DNA of 43,266 nt from assembly GCA_018660835.1 (NCBI GenBank), contig JABJJN010000071.1, positions 1 through 43,266 on the forward strand, read 5' to 3'. Each line of letters opens with the position of its first letter. Positions within the stretch are counted from its first letter, which is position 1. This DNA is from Gemmatimonadota bacterium. GTDB lineage: Bacteria; Latescibacterota; UBA2968; UBA8231. This document shows, piece by piece, positions 32,805 to 40,439 of this stretch. The notes under the pieces were generated by a model. The model searched no databases. It had not been told where the DNA came from and saw nothing but the letters and a program-made list of their open reading frames with translations. The position numbers and the translations under genes are program-made.

Positions 32805-33674
32805 ATGAAACTAGCAGACTACAGCTCCGACCAGCGCCTCACGGCGACGGTGAATCAATCGGTTCGGATCACACCTCAAGAGTCGGATGCGGAGATACGC
32901 AACATCACGCTGGATGTCGAAGGCGGTGGGCTGGCCACCACGATCGGACAGAGCATCGGCGTCGTCGTGCCGGGGCCCCATGAATTCGGGCACAGCGAAC
33001 ACTTTCGTCTCTACACCGTAGCCAATACGAGGGCAGCCAACGCCAGTGAAAATGGCAGCAACACGCAGATCGAGATCTGCGTTAAGCGTTGTTCCTATGT
33101 CGATGAGTTCAGTGGCGAACGCCACAAGGGCATTGCCTCGCACTTTCTTTGCGATCAACGACCTGGTGACCAGATCATCGTCACCGGTCCCTACGGATTA
33201 CCCTTCAAACTTCCCGAGGAGAAGTCGGCAGATCTGCTGATGATCGGCCTGGGAACCGGCATTGCCCCCTTCCGTGCCTTCGTCCGCCATCTCTACGAAC
33301 ATCTTGGCGGCTGGGAAGGCCGCGTGCGCTTGTTTTATGGTGCCAAATCCGGTCTCGAGTTGGCCTACATGAATGATCAGCAGGATGACTTCGTGAACTA
33401 CTATGACGAGGAGACCTTCGCTGCCTTCACCGCCGTCAGTCCGCGTCCTCACATGGATGACCCTGTGCCCCTTGACGAGCAACTGTCAAGGAATCAGGAA
33501 GAGGTGTGGGACATGGTTCTCAAACACGATACGCACGCATACATTGCCGGTCTCGAAGGCATGTTGCCGCAGCTGGATATCGCCTTTGCTGACATGGCAG
33601 GCTCCGCCGAGAAGTGGCAGCGACGCAAAGCCGAACTCATCGCCGGGCAGCGCTGGACAGAGTTGATCTACTAG
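32805..33674 (+). CDS. Plant-type ferredoxin-NADP+ reductase
   Basis: FAD enzyme that exchanges electrons between ferredoxin and NADP(H). The FAD motif RLYTVA (R-x-Y-S/T) lies near residue 66, with GIASHFLC, then the NADP domain with LLMIGLGTGIAPFRAFVRHL and FYGAKSGLELAYMND, and the C-terminal WTELIY ending in the aromatic residue that stacks on the flavin. 289 residues is slightly shorter than the plant enzymes. GGCAGGAGAAATAAC precedes the ATG. It is cytoplasmic and, beside Rnf and PFOR, gives a second outlet for reduced ferredoxin. It lies 71 bp after the small cysteine gene and one base before the next gene. Confidence 0.87.
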   Translation: MKLADYSSDQRLTATVNQSVRITPQESDAEIRNITLDVEGGGLATTIGQSIGVVVPGPHEFGHSEHFRLYTVANTRAANASENGSNTQIEICVKRCSYVDEFSGERHKGIASHFLCDQRPGDQIIVTGPYGLPFKLPEEKSADLLMIGLGTGIAPFRAFVRHLYEHLGGWEGRVRLFYGAKSGLELAYMNDQQDDFVNYYDEETFAAFTAVSPRPHMDDPVPLDEQLSRNQEEVWDMVLKHDTHAYIAGLEGMLPQLDIAFADMAGSAEKWQRRKAELIAGQRWTELIY

Positions 33675-33675
33675 A

Positions 33676-35355
33676 ATGGACGAACCCCGTCGTATCCTCA
33701 TCGTCGGCGGTGTTGCCGGTGGTGCCTCCTGTGCAGCGCGGCTCAGACGTTTGTCGGAAACGGCGCACATTCAGGTCTTTGACCGAGGTCCGCATGTATC
33801 CTTCGCAAATTGCGGACTCCCCTACTATGTAGGCGATGTCATCCACAACGAGCAGGACCTGCTGGTTGCGACGCCCGAACTGTTCACGGATCGCTTTGCC
33901 ATCGACATCCATTGTCGCACCGAGGTCGTCGCCATAGATCGCCACCGAAAGGTCGCCACCGTTCGCAACCTGGAAACGGGACTGGAGCGTGACGAACCGT
34001 ACGACGCGTTGGTCCTGGCCACGGGGGCCGCAGCGATCCGTCCTGATCTGCCGGGGATCGACCATCCCGGCATCTTCGCGGTACGCACGATCCCCGACAG
34101 CCAACGATTGCGTGGCTGGCTCGAAGACAAGAGTGCCCGACACGCCGTCGTCGTCGGTGGCGGATTTATCGGGCTGGAGATGACGGAGAACCTGATTCGA
34201 CGAGGGGTCTCAGTCACCCTCATTGAACGTCTGCCGCACTTGATGCCTGCCCTCGATGCGGAGATGGCGACACCCCTCCACTGCCGACTCCGCGAGGAGG
34301 GAGTCGATCTTCGACTGCAGGCGAGTGTCACATCCTTCGAAGCCGACGGTGATCGCGTCATCGTGCACACGGAGTCGCCAAATCAAAGCGGCACCGATCA
34401 GGCCGACACGGATCACATCACGGCAGATCTCGTCGTTCTCGGGATTGGCGTGCGCCCAGAAACAGCACTGGCGCGTAGCTGTGGACTTGAATTGGGTGAG
34501 CTTGGCGGGCTGCGTGTTGATGAGCAGTTGCGCACCAACGACGCGTCGATCTGGGCAGTGGGCGACGTCGTCGAGAACCACCACATCGTCACCGGACGCT
34601 GGTGCTTGATGCCTCTGGCGGGCCCGGCCAATCGCCAGGGCCGTGTGGCCGCCGACAGTATCTTCGGTCGGCCCACGAAGTTCCGCGGCGTACAGGGTAC
34701 GTCCGTATGTGGACTTTTTGGGATGACCGTCGCCACGACAGGGGCCAATGAGGGCATGCTGCAAGCTTGCGACATGCCCTACCAGAAGATCTATCTCCAT
34801 CCCGGTCACCACGTTGGTTACTACCCCGGATCGCGTCCCATCGACTTGAAATTGCTGTTTGCACCAGATGGTCGTCTTCTGGGCGCTCAGGCCGTCGGCT
34901 GGGAGGGCGTGGACAAACGCATCGACGTAATCGCCACGGCGCTAAAAGCGGGATTGACCGTATACGATCTGGAAGAGGTGGAACTGTGCTACGCACCACA
35001 GTTCGGCGCCGCCAAAGATCCGGTCAACATTGCCGCTATGATCGCCGCCAATGCGCTGCGCGATGATGCACCGGTACGATTCTGGAATGAGCCACTGGAC
35101 GACGTATTGCTGGATGTCAGAGATCCTGATGAATTCGAAGCGGGCCATGTGCCAGGGGCTATCAACATTCCCTTGCACCAACTGCGTGAGCGACTGCAGG
35201 AATTGCCGCAGACTCAATCCGTCAGTGTGTATTGTCTTGTCGGCCAGCGAGCCTACTATGCGACACGGCTGCTACGCCTCAATGGCGTGGATGCGCGCAA
35301 TATGACAGGTGGTTACAAGACGTTCCTGCAGTTCCAGGAGACGTGCGCGGAGTAA
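33676..35355 (+). CDS. CoA-disulfide reductase / NADH-dependent persulfide reductase with rhodanese domain
   Basis: A flavoprotein of the single-cysteine CoADR type, 559 residues. The FAD motif ILIVGGVAGGASCAARLRRL starts the protein, the active-site cysteine is in SFANCGLPYYVG near residue 43, and the NAD(P)H-binding VVVGGGFIGLEMTENL lies near 160. The GDVVE FAD motif follows near 300. The last 100 residues are a rhodanese domain (LLDVRDPDEFEAGHVPGAIN) with catalytic Cys in VYCLVGQR. Such fusions reduce CoA disulfide, CoA persulfide or polysulfide, and take part in sulfur use or thiol redox balance. Presence in an Rnf/PFOR operon suggests protection of CoA needed by PFOR or use of sulfane sulfur. 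Confidence 0.9.
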   Translation: MDEPRRILIVGGVAGGASCAARLRRLSETAHIQVFDRGPHVSFANCGLPYYVGDVIHNEQDLLVATPELFTDRFAIDIHCRTEVVAIDRHRKVATVRNLETGLERDEPYDALVLATGAAAIRPDLPGIDHPGIFAVRTIPDSQRLRGWLEDKSARHAVVVGGGFIGLEMTENLIRRGVSVTLIERLPHLMPALDAEMATPLHCRLREEGVDLRLQASVTSFEADGDRVIVHTESPNQSGTDQADTDHITADLVVLGIGVRPETALARSCGLELGELGGLRVDEQLRTNDASIWAVGDVVENHHIVTGRWCLMPLAGPANRQGRVAADSIFGRPTKFRGVQGTSVCGLFGMTVATTGANEGMLQACDMPYQKIYLHPGHHVGYYPGSRPIDLKLLFAPDGRLLGAQAVGWEGVDKRIDVIATALKAGLTVYDLEEVELCYAPQFGAAKDPVNIAAMIAANALRDDAPVRFWNEPLDDVLLDVRDPDEFEAGHVPGAINIPLHQLRERLQELPQTQSVSVYCLVGQRAYYATRLLRLNGVDARNMTGGYKTFLQFQETCAE

Positions 35356-35416
35356 ACTCGAGTAGACGAGATTATTTCGGGCCGTTGCGAACCCTCTTCA
35401 GAGACCGACCTCGCAG

Positions 35417-36769
35417 GTGTTGATTTTTTCCATGCTCTCCGTCTTATTACAGCCTATGCCTTCAACAAAACGTATGCCCGTAGCAAACCGTGCCCGCAGT
35501 ATATCCCTGTTGGGATGTACGTTCCGCTTGGGATGGCCGATGCTGCTGACCGTCCTGTTCGCAACGCTCGGTACTGCGAATGCGACGGTGATCGATGGCC
35601 GCCTGACAACATCGGCGCTCGCGTACGAGGCGAGTCCGACGGACTCAGCCAGTGTGACACACTTGCGTACCTACGCTGCCTTGCGTCTGAAGGTGACGAA
35701 TCTGGGCGATAGACGTGTGTCGCTGACAACCTATCTACGTGCGACAACCGATCTGAGTGAACGCGCCGGGGATGATCCGGCTCTGCGACCGGTAAGTACG
35801 TATCTGCGTTTCAAGGATGACCACCTCGACCTGCGCCTGGGTCGCCAATACCTGTACGCAGGTGTCGGTTATGGGCAGGTGGATGGCGTGCGCGCCGACT
35901 ACCGCATCGCCAGAATGCGCCTGACCCTTCACGGCGGCGCCCTGGTGCCTGTGTATGGCGAAGTGGGGCTCGGCTCTTTCTCGGACGCCCACCTGTGGGG
36001 CCTGCGCCTGAGCACGGACCGTTTCGCTGGTGTCGACGTGGCCATCAGCTATGCCGATCGCGAGCGTGATCCGCTACCCTACAAATCCGCCGGTCAGTAT
36101 TCCGGCTTTGTCGGCCAGCCAGAGTCGGTACACCGGCAGTTGGTCGGTATCGATGCACGGCGTCGATTCGGCGTCCACAATGTGCATGGTCGTCTCGACT
36201 GGGATCTTGTCAGTGAACATCTGCGCCGTGCCGAAGTCGGTGCCCGCGTCGCGGTTCATCCACGGCTGTCACTTAGTGCTGACTGGCTGCGCCGCGAACC
36301 AGCCCTCTTTACTTCCTCTATCCTCAGCGTCTTTGCCGCGGAGGGTTTCGACGAGGTCACACTGCGGGCACGCTACCAGGTTCACGACAAACTATCTGTA
36401 GGTGCCCACGTGGCAGCCGTCACCTATGACACGGATGACAGCCAGCGACTTGGCGTGTCAGCCAGTTTTGGCCGTCATCTGACCCTCGGCTATAGTCGTT
36501 CACAAGGGTATGCCGGTGGCAGTGATGGCCTTAGTGGCTCGCTGCTGTATTCGCTGTCCGACAAGCTCATGTTGCGTGGTCAGTTGGGCATTGCGTCGTA
36601 TGAACGGGTCGCGGACGATCGTGAAGATCTACTCAGCGGCGTCGCCGCCGCCACCTATCGCGCCAGCCGCCAACTGAGTATTGACGCTCAGCTTCAGGCC
36701 ATGCGCAATCCAGCCTATGATGCAGATCTGCGACTGTTGCTGCGCGCGTCGTGGAGATTCCGCTCGTGA
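35417..36769 (+). CDS. Outer-membrane beta-barrel protein, possible porin of a porin-cytochrome conduit
   Basis: A signal peptide ends near TVLFATLGTANA, followed by about 390 residues of alternating hydrophobic strands with Gly/Asp turns (RTYAALRLKVTNLGDRRVSL, DLRLGRQYLYAGVGYGQVDG), typical of a barrel of 16 or more strands; the last residues LLLRASWRFRS form a terminal strand. Its stop overlaps the start of a 13-heme cytochrome by one base, and a heptaheme lipoprotein follows. In MtrCAB- and PCC-type systems a barrel holds a periplasmic cytochrome to cross the outer membrane, and this gene trio has that composition. No sequence match to MtrB can be asserted. The start is uncertain: GTG 35417, ATG 35432, 35456 and 35474 are all possible and none has a good ribosome-binding site. 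Confidence 0.75.
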   Translation: MLIFSMLSVLLQPMPSTKRMPVANRARSISLLGCTFRLGWPMLLTVLFATLGTANATVIDGRLTTSALAYEASPTDSASVTHLRTYAALRLKVTNLGDRRVSLTTYLRATTDLSERAGDDPALRPVSTYLRFKDDHLDLRLGRQYLYAGVGYGQVDGVRADYRIARMRLTLHGGALVPVYGEVGLGSFSDAHLWGLRLSTDRFAGVDVAISYADRERDPLPYKSAGQYSGFVGQPESVHRQLVGIDARRRFGVHNVHGRLDWDLVSEHLRRAEVGARVAVHPRLSLSADWLRREPALFTSSILSVFAAEGFDEVTLRARYQVHDKLSVGAHVAAVTYDTDDSQRLGVSASFGRHLTLGYSRSQGYAGGSDGLSGSLLYSLSDKLMLRGQLGIASYERVADDREDLLSGVAAATYRASRQLSIDAQLQAMRNPAYDADLRLLLRASWRFRS

Positions 36770-37890
36770 TGGCTCAGCGCTCCCTGGTTGCTCTCTGCTG
36801 GACGCTGACGACACTGGCCGCCCTGCAGTGGTCGACCGTTTCAGCCCAACCTTCCTTTCCGCATCAGTACCACGTGGAGGAAGAGGGGCTTGAGTGTGCC
36901 GATTGTCATGCGGACGTTGAATCCTCGCAGATGGCAAGCGACCATCTGCTACCAGGCCCCACACTCTGCCTCGATTGTCACGATGAGGGTGATGTGCGCC
37001 TCGACTATCCTGTCGCCGAAAGGGCAACCTTCTTCAACCACATGCTGCACACGCAGCAGTTGGAGATGGAGTGCGAAACCTGCCATACGGGTCTGCTGAG
37101 TGAGACGATCCGAACAACAGGTTATCTGCCCATGATGGATGACTGCATGTCTTGTCACAATGGTGGGGCGGCGCCACGTGACTGCGAGAGTTGTCATGTC
37201 GATGACCGTCGCCTGCTCATGCCGGCAACCCATACGGCAGACTGGACGACGACACACGGACCGGACGCGCAATTTGCCGACAACTCCTGTGTACCCTGCC
37301 ATGCAGTCACAGACTGCGAAGACTGCCATGCAGGTGGCCAGTTGAACGAGCTCGCCGACATCGGCGCCGCGCGACAATCACCTTTCGCGCCGCTCCTCGA
37401 CGGCAGTGCTGTGAATGCCGTCAACGCAGTGCATGGTTTGAATTTTCGCTTCCTCCACGGCATCGAGGCCCGTGCGAAGTCGACCGATTGCCTGACGTGC
37501 CACGAAATCGACGGCGGTGATTTCTGCGCCGAGTGTCACAATCCGGCAGATGATGAGGGGATCCGTCCCGTGTGGCATGGTGGCGCAGATTGGGGGGCAT
37601 TGGCTGGGGCGGTAGGATCCGGCGGTGGTCGCCATGCGCAGATGGCCCGACGAGATATCGAGAATTGTGCTGTGTGCCATGACGCGCGCGGTGATGATCC
37701 GACCTGTCTCCAGTGTCACATGGATCGCATTCCGGGCGTCGGCAACGATCCGAGCACACACAGCCGAGACTTCGCCGATGAGATCGGTGACGGTGACTTC
37801 CACGACGACAACACGGCGATCTGTTATTCGTGCCACACGCCGGCTGCCAGTGGTGTCGACTTCTGTGGGTATTGTCATGGCAGCTTGTAA
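36769..37890 (+). CDS. Periplasmic 13-heme c-type cytochrome
   Basis: ATG 36769 overlaps the barrel stop (TGATG) and gives a signal peptide ending in STVSAQP. Thirteen CXXCH motifs follow in about 350 residues: CADCH, CLDCH, CETCH, CMSCH, CESCH, CVPCH, CEDCH, CLTCH, CAECH, CAVCH, CLQCH, CYSCH and CGYCH. Many lone histidines (PHQYH, NHMLHTQ, THTADW) can serve as second ligands. Size, heme number and coupling to a barrel gene are similar in kind to the periplasmic partner in porin-cytochrome complexes. No catalytic heme is obvious, so a wire function is most likely. Confidence 0.9.
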   Translation: MAQRSLVALCWTLTTLAALQWSTVSAQPSFPHQYHVEEEGLECADCHADVESSQMASDHLLPGPTLCLDCHDEGDVRLDYPVAERATFFNHMLHTQQLEMECETCHTGLLSETIRTTGYLPMMDDCMSCHNGGAAPRDCESCHVDDRRLLMPATHTADWTTTHGPDAQFADNSCVPCHAVTDCEDCHAGGQLNELADIGAARQSPFAPLLDGSAVNAVNAVHGLNFRFLHGIEARAKSTDCLTCHEIDGGDFCAECHNPADDEGIRPVWHGGADWGALAGAVGSGGGRHAQMARRDIENCAVCHDARGDDPTCLQCHMDRIPGVGNDPSTHSRDFADEIGDGDFHDDNTAICYSCHTPAASGVDFCGYCHGSL

Positions 37891-37894
37891 GCGG

Positions 37895-38683
37895 ATGACA
37901 AGTCGATACCTGTTGCATGCAGCCATTGCCAGTCTATGCCTGTATTGGACTGGATGTGCAGAGTTGACCGACGATCCGCTTCAACCCAGTGGCCCCGCTG
38001 CCCGCGCTCATCCAGAGGGTTGGATCATCGGTTCCAGTGACGAACACCACGCCAAAGCGATTGCTGCAGCCGGTTGGGATCTGGTTGAATGCCAGACGTG
38101 CCACGGGGTCGACTACAGTGGGGGTATCACAGCCAGTTCTTGCTACACCTGTCACGACCAGGGACCCGAGGATTGTGATGTGTGTCATGGTGGCGGTGGA
38201 CAGATTCATCCGCCGGAAGATCTCAGTGGCAGCTCCGATCCTGCTTCACGAGGTGTCGGTGCCCACATGGCTCACCTGTCGACACAGGCGACAACGCCCC
38301 TGGAGTGCGATGATTGCCATCAGATACCAGCTGGCTTCGCTGATCCAGCCCACATCGACGGGGATGGCAGAGCAGAGGTGATCTTTGGCGAGCGCGCGCT
38401 GACAGGCGGCGCCATGCCCATCTACGATGTCGATATGGCGTCCTGCGCAAACACGTATTGCCATTCAGGTGGCCGTTTCGGCCTGAATCCGACCGTTACC
38501 TGGAATGATCCGGAGGCCAATGAGGGTGCTTGTGGTACCTGCCATGCACTGGCACCGGGGCCGGAGACGGCGCACGTGCAGGTCAATGCGACCTCCTGCG
38601 CCATCTGCCATGCATCGATGATCGATGCGGACGACAACTTCATCGATGCCAGCCTGCACATGAACGGCGAACCTGATTTGTAA
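37895..38683 (+). CDS. Heptaheme lipoprotein cytochrome with Geobacter-type CX4CH motif
   Basis: The signal ends in a lipobox (LCLYWTGC), so it is lipid-anchored. Six CXXCH motifs (CQTCH, CYTCH, CDVCH, CDDCH, CGTCH, CAICH) and one CX4CH (CANTYCHSGG) give seven probable hemes. The spacing CX4CH ... W ... CGTCHALAP is the pattern of the domain first noted in Geobacter outer-surface cytochromes. With the barrel and the 13-heme protein it could be the exposed part of a conduit. ATG 37895 lies four bases after the previous stop; ATG 37877, overlapping it, would add six residues. The last gene before the terminator at 38704. Confidence 0.87.
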   Translation: MTSRYLLHAAIASLCLYWTGCAELTDDPLQPSGPAARAHPEGWIIGSSDEHHAKAIAAAGWDLVECQTCHGVDYSGGITASSCYTCHDQGPEDCDVCHGGGGQIHPPEDLSGSSDPASRGVGAHMAHLSTQATTPLECDDCHQIPAGFADPAHIDGDGRAEVIFGERALTGGAMPIYDVDMASCANTYCHSGGRFGLNPTVTWNDPEANEGACGTCHALAPGPETAHVQVNATSCAICHASMIDADDNFIDASLHMNGEPDL

Positions 38684-38703
38684 TCAGGCGCCCGACCACA
38701 AAG

Positions 38704-38740
38704 AAAGGCCGCACTGCATATTGCAGTGCGGCCTTTTTTA
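38704..38740 (+). terminator. Strong rho-independent terminator ending the Rnf-to-cytochrome operon
   Basis: A perfect 15-base stem (AAAGGCCGCACTGCA with TGCAGTGCGGCCTTT) around a three-base loop is followed by a run of T. It lies 20 bp after the heptaheme gene and is the first convincing terminator after 22349. Confidence 0.93.
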
Positions 38741-38743
38741 TTG

Positions 38744-38763
38744 ACCGAGACAGCCTTGTCTCG
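38744..38763 (-). terminator. Second inverted repeat in the convergent gap
   Basis: CCGAGACA-GCCT-TGTCTCGG has eight-base arms and lies between the strong terminator and the end of the reverse-strand tetraheme gene. No T tract follows on either strand, so if it terminates the reverse transcript it would do so together with the hairpin at 38704-38740. Confidence 0.4.
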
Positions 38764-38803
38764 GCGATGATGGTCTGCTCGTCGGAACCTGTTCGTTGAT
38801 CGC

Positions 38804-39385
38804 CTATTCCGCTGCCCGGGCAGGATTTGGATGATTCACCTTTGCCCACATCTCGTCAAAATCAAATCCGGTGAAGGTCGGGCTCTTGTCGTTGTGGCAC
38901 GTAAGGCACAGCTGCTCATCAGGAATCGTCAAACCTGCAGCGATGGAGGCATCGTGATCCTTCATCACCTTGCGTGATTTGTAGTCGCTTCCAGCACCAT
39001 GGCAGGTTTCGCACTGGACGCCGTGCTCCACAAGGAAACCCTCCTTGCCCTTCCGTGGTGTGGCGATCTCGGCCGCTGCTGGCTGCGTCACATGGCATTG
39101 GAGGCATTCGGCTGCCTTCTGGGGGTCTTCGATTCCACGCTCCGTAGCGATCGTCTGGGCCTTCTCAGTTGCCAGCGTAGCAAATGCTTGGGCATGTCTT
39201 GATTCCTGCCACTGCTTCAGCTGATCCCCGGTCTTGGCTTTCTTGTGGCACATGCCACAGGCCTGGACACCTATATACTGGTGCGTGACAGCCTCTTCGG
39301 CCTCTTCCGCGGCGACCCCGGGGTTCGCCTGGAATGCGATCAAAGTGAGACTCAGGACAGCGAAGATGGAAGCGAGCGTTTTCAC
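38804..39385 (-). CDS. Tetraheme cytochrome c554-like protein
   Basis: GTG 39385 has GGAGG five bases upstream and gives a signal peptide (VKTLASIFAVLSLTLIAFQA) cut near NPGVAA. Four CXXCH motifs follow: CGMCH after YIGVQA, CLQCH, CETCH after VEHGVQ, and CLTCH. The YIGxxxCxxCH start and the HGVQCETCHGAG block are typical of cytochrome c554-like carriers. About 170 mature residues in the periplasm; it probably shuttles electrons between membrane donors and larger cytochromes. A weaker sigma-54 promoter precedes it. An upstream ATG at 39415 is possible but has no ribosome-binding site. Confidence 0.9.
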   Translation of the reverse strand: MKTLASIFAVLSLTLIAFQANPGVAAEEAEEAVTHQYIGVQACGMCHKKAKTGDQLKQWQESRHAQAFATLATEKAQTIATERGIEDPQKAAECLQCHVTQPAAAEIATPRKGKEGFLVEHGVQCETCHGAGSDYKSRKVMKDHDASIAAGLTIPDEQLCLTCHNDKSPTFTGFDFDEMWAKVNHPNPARAAE

Positions 39386-39428
39386 CGGTTCCTCCGTGGT
39401 TTTTTTTGTCATCATGTCATATAGGGTG

Positions 39429-39446
39429 AAGCAAACTCAGGGCCAA
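39429..39446 (-). promoter_or_regulatory. Candidate sigma-54 promoter of the tetraheme cytochrome
   Basis: The reverse strand reads TTGGCCCTGAGTTTGCTT: GG and GC ten bases apart, TTTGCT at -12, but CCCT in place of CACR after GG. The start would be near 39420, 35 nt before the GTG. A half-match to the shared palindrome (GCCCCA at 39530-39535) lies about ten turns upstream, inside the end of the DUF1207-like gene. Confidence 0.45.
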
Positions 39447-39473
39447 CGCCAGCTATATTTCAGGCCGATGGTG

Positions 39474-40316
39474 TTACGGATTCCACAACAAGCCAACCGC
39501 CATTCGACGTGTCGATTTCGTCGAAAACTGCCCCATGGCAGACGGTCCCTGCAACAATTCTACAGCCAGACGCAGTGGCCGTCCTTCAACCTGAGGCAAC
39601 CAGATCCCGAGTTGCCCCGTCACACGAGCGCCGCGCCTGGACCCCTCTTCCAATTCGACGTCCACGGCGCCATAGGGTTTCCACCGTTCACCCCCAGATG
39701 GATCAATCTCCAGCCCCGCGCGAACTCTACGCACGACCTTCTCTTCCGGATGCGAATTAAGAGACCACAGGGTGCCCACGTAGACACCGGCCCCCCATCG
39801 CTCCAACCACCCTCTCGAAGGCCGCAGGTATGCGGTGAGATCGATACCATCACGAGAGAAATTGAGGGCCTCGGTTCCGAAGCGTTGCTGGTACTCGTCG
39901 CCGAGGTGGCTACTCGTGTGATAGTAGCGAAACCGCAGCCAATGACCATTGTGCCACCACACGACAGGGACACCGAAGACCCAGTCCGTGTTGACCAGTT
40001 CACGTGTTACCACGGCGAAGGAGAAGCGGGCAAAGGTGGCGCCCTCAAGGCCGATCACCAGAGGATTGAGCAAGTCTCCTCCGAGGCGCACCACAGCTGC
40101 CGTCACCGAAACGGCGACCTCTCCCGCAGGGCCTGGCCCATAGGCTGCCGGATTTGGATTTGCGTACACAAGTTGGCTCTTGGTGACAGCCTCCCTGGGC
40201 GCTGCCAACAATGCGGGCACTGTTTCGCGGGGCGGAAACAGCCTTGGCGACGCGCACACCGCCGGCGTCATCGCGGTAGCGAGGACGAGACTCATCAGAG
40301 ATATCCACAGACGCAT
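39474..40316 (-). CDS. DUF1207-like exported protein, probable outer-membrane barrel
   Basis: A signal peptide (MRLWISLMSLVLATAMTPAV) leads 280 residues of beta-strand pattern. The block WLRFRYYHTSSHLGDEYQQR matches the characteristic 'R-YH-SSHLGDEY' of the DUF1207 family, whose function is unknown. Strands continue to the end (RRMAVGLLWNP), suggesting a barrel. It lies between two cytochrome genes on the same strand but is separated from the upstream one by a terminator-like hairpin; no obvious promoter is seen in the 123-bp gap. No heme motif is present. Confidence 0.7.
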   Translation of the reverse strand: MRLWISLMSLVLATAMTPAVCASPRLFPPRETVPALLAAPREAVTKSQLVYANPNPAAYGPGPAGEVAVSVTAAVVRLGGDLLNPLVIGLEGATFARFSFAVVTRELVNTDWVFGVPVVWWHNGHWLRFRYYHTSSHLGDEYQQRFGTEALNFSRDGIDLTAYLRPSRGWLERWGAGVYVGTLWSLNSHPEEKVVRRVRAGLEIDPSGGERWKPYGAVDVELEEGSRRGARVTGQLGIWLPQVEGRPLRLAVELLQGPSAMGQFSTKSTRRMAVGLLWNP

Positions 40317-40356
40317 TCAGCAGAATCGCTTTCGTCGTCGCTTCTTCAAGAACAAG

Positions 40357-40390
40357 AAGAGGGGGCCAGCCACCAGGCCGACCCCCTCTT
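40357..40390 (-). terminator. Hairpin after the hexaheme lipoprotein gene
   Basis: AAGAGGGGG and CCCCCTCTT form a nine-base stem, with further pairing possible in the loop (GGCC-N-GGCC). On the reverse strand it is followed by CTTGTTCTTG, a broken T tract. It fits termination of the reverse-strand hexaheme gene at 40440. Confidence 0.55.
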
Positions 40391-40439
40391 GGATTGAGAC
40401 GCGGAAGTGCGACTTCCGTGCTCCGTGATGTGCCTCTGG

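Noticed and set aside
40399..40419. Inverted repeat GGAAGT-GCG-ACTTCC between the hexaheme and DUF1207-like genes
   Set aside because: A six-base stem without a T tract; the better hairpin at 40357-40390 explains termination, so it is not called as a feature.
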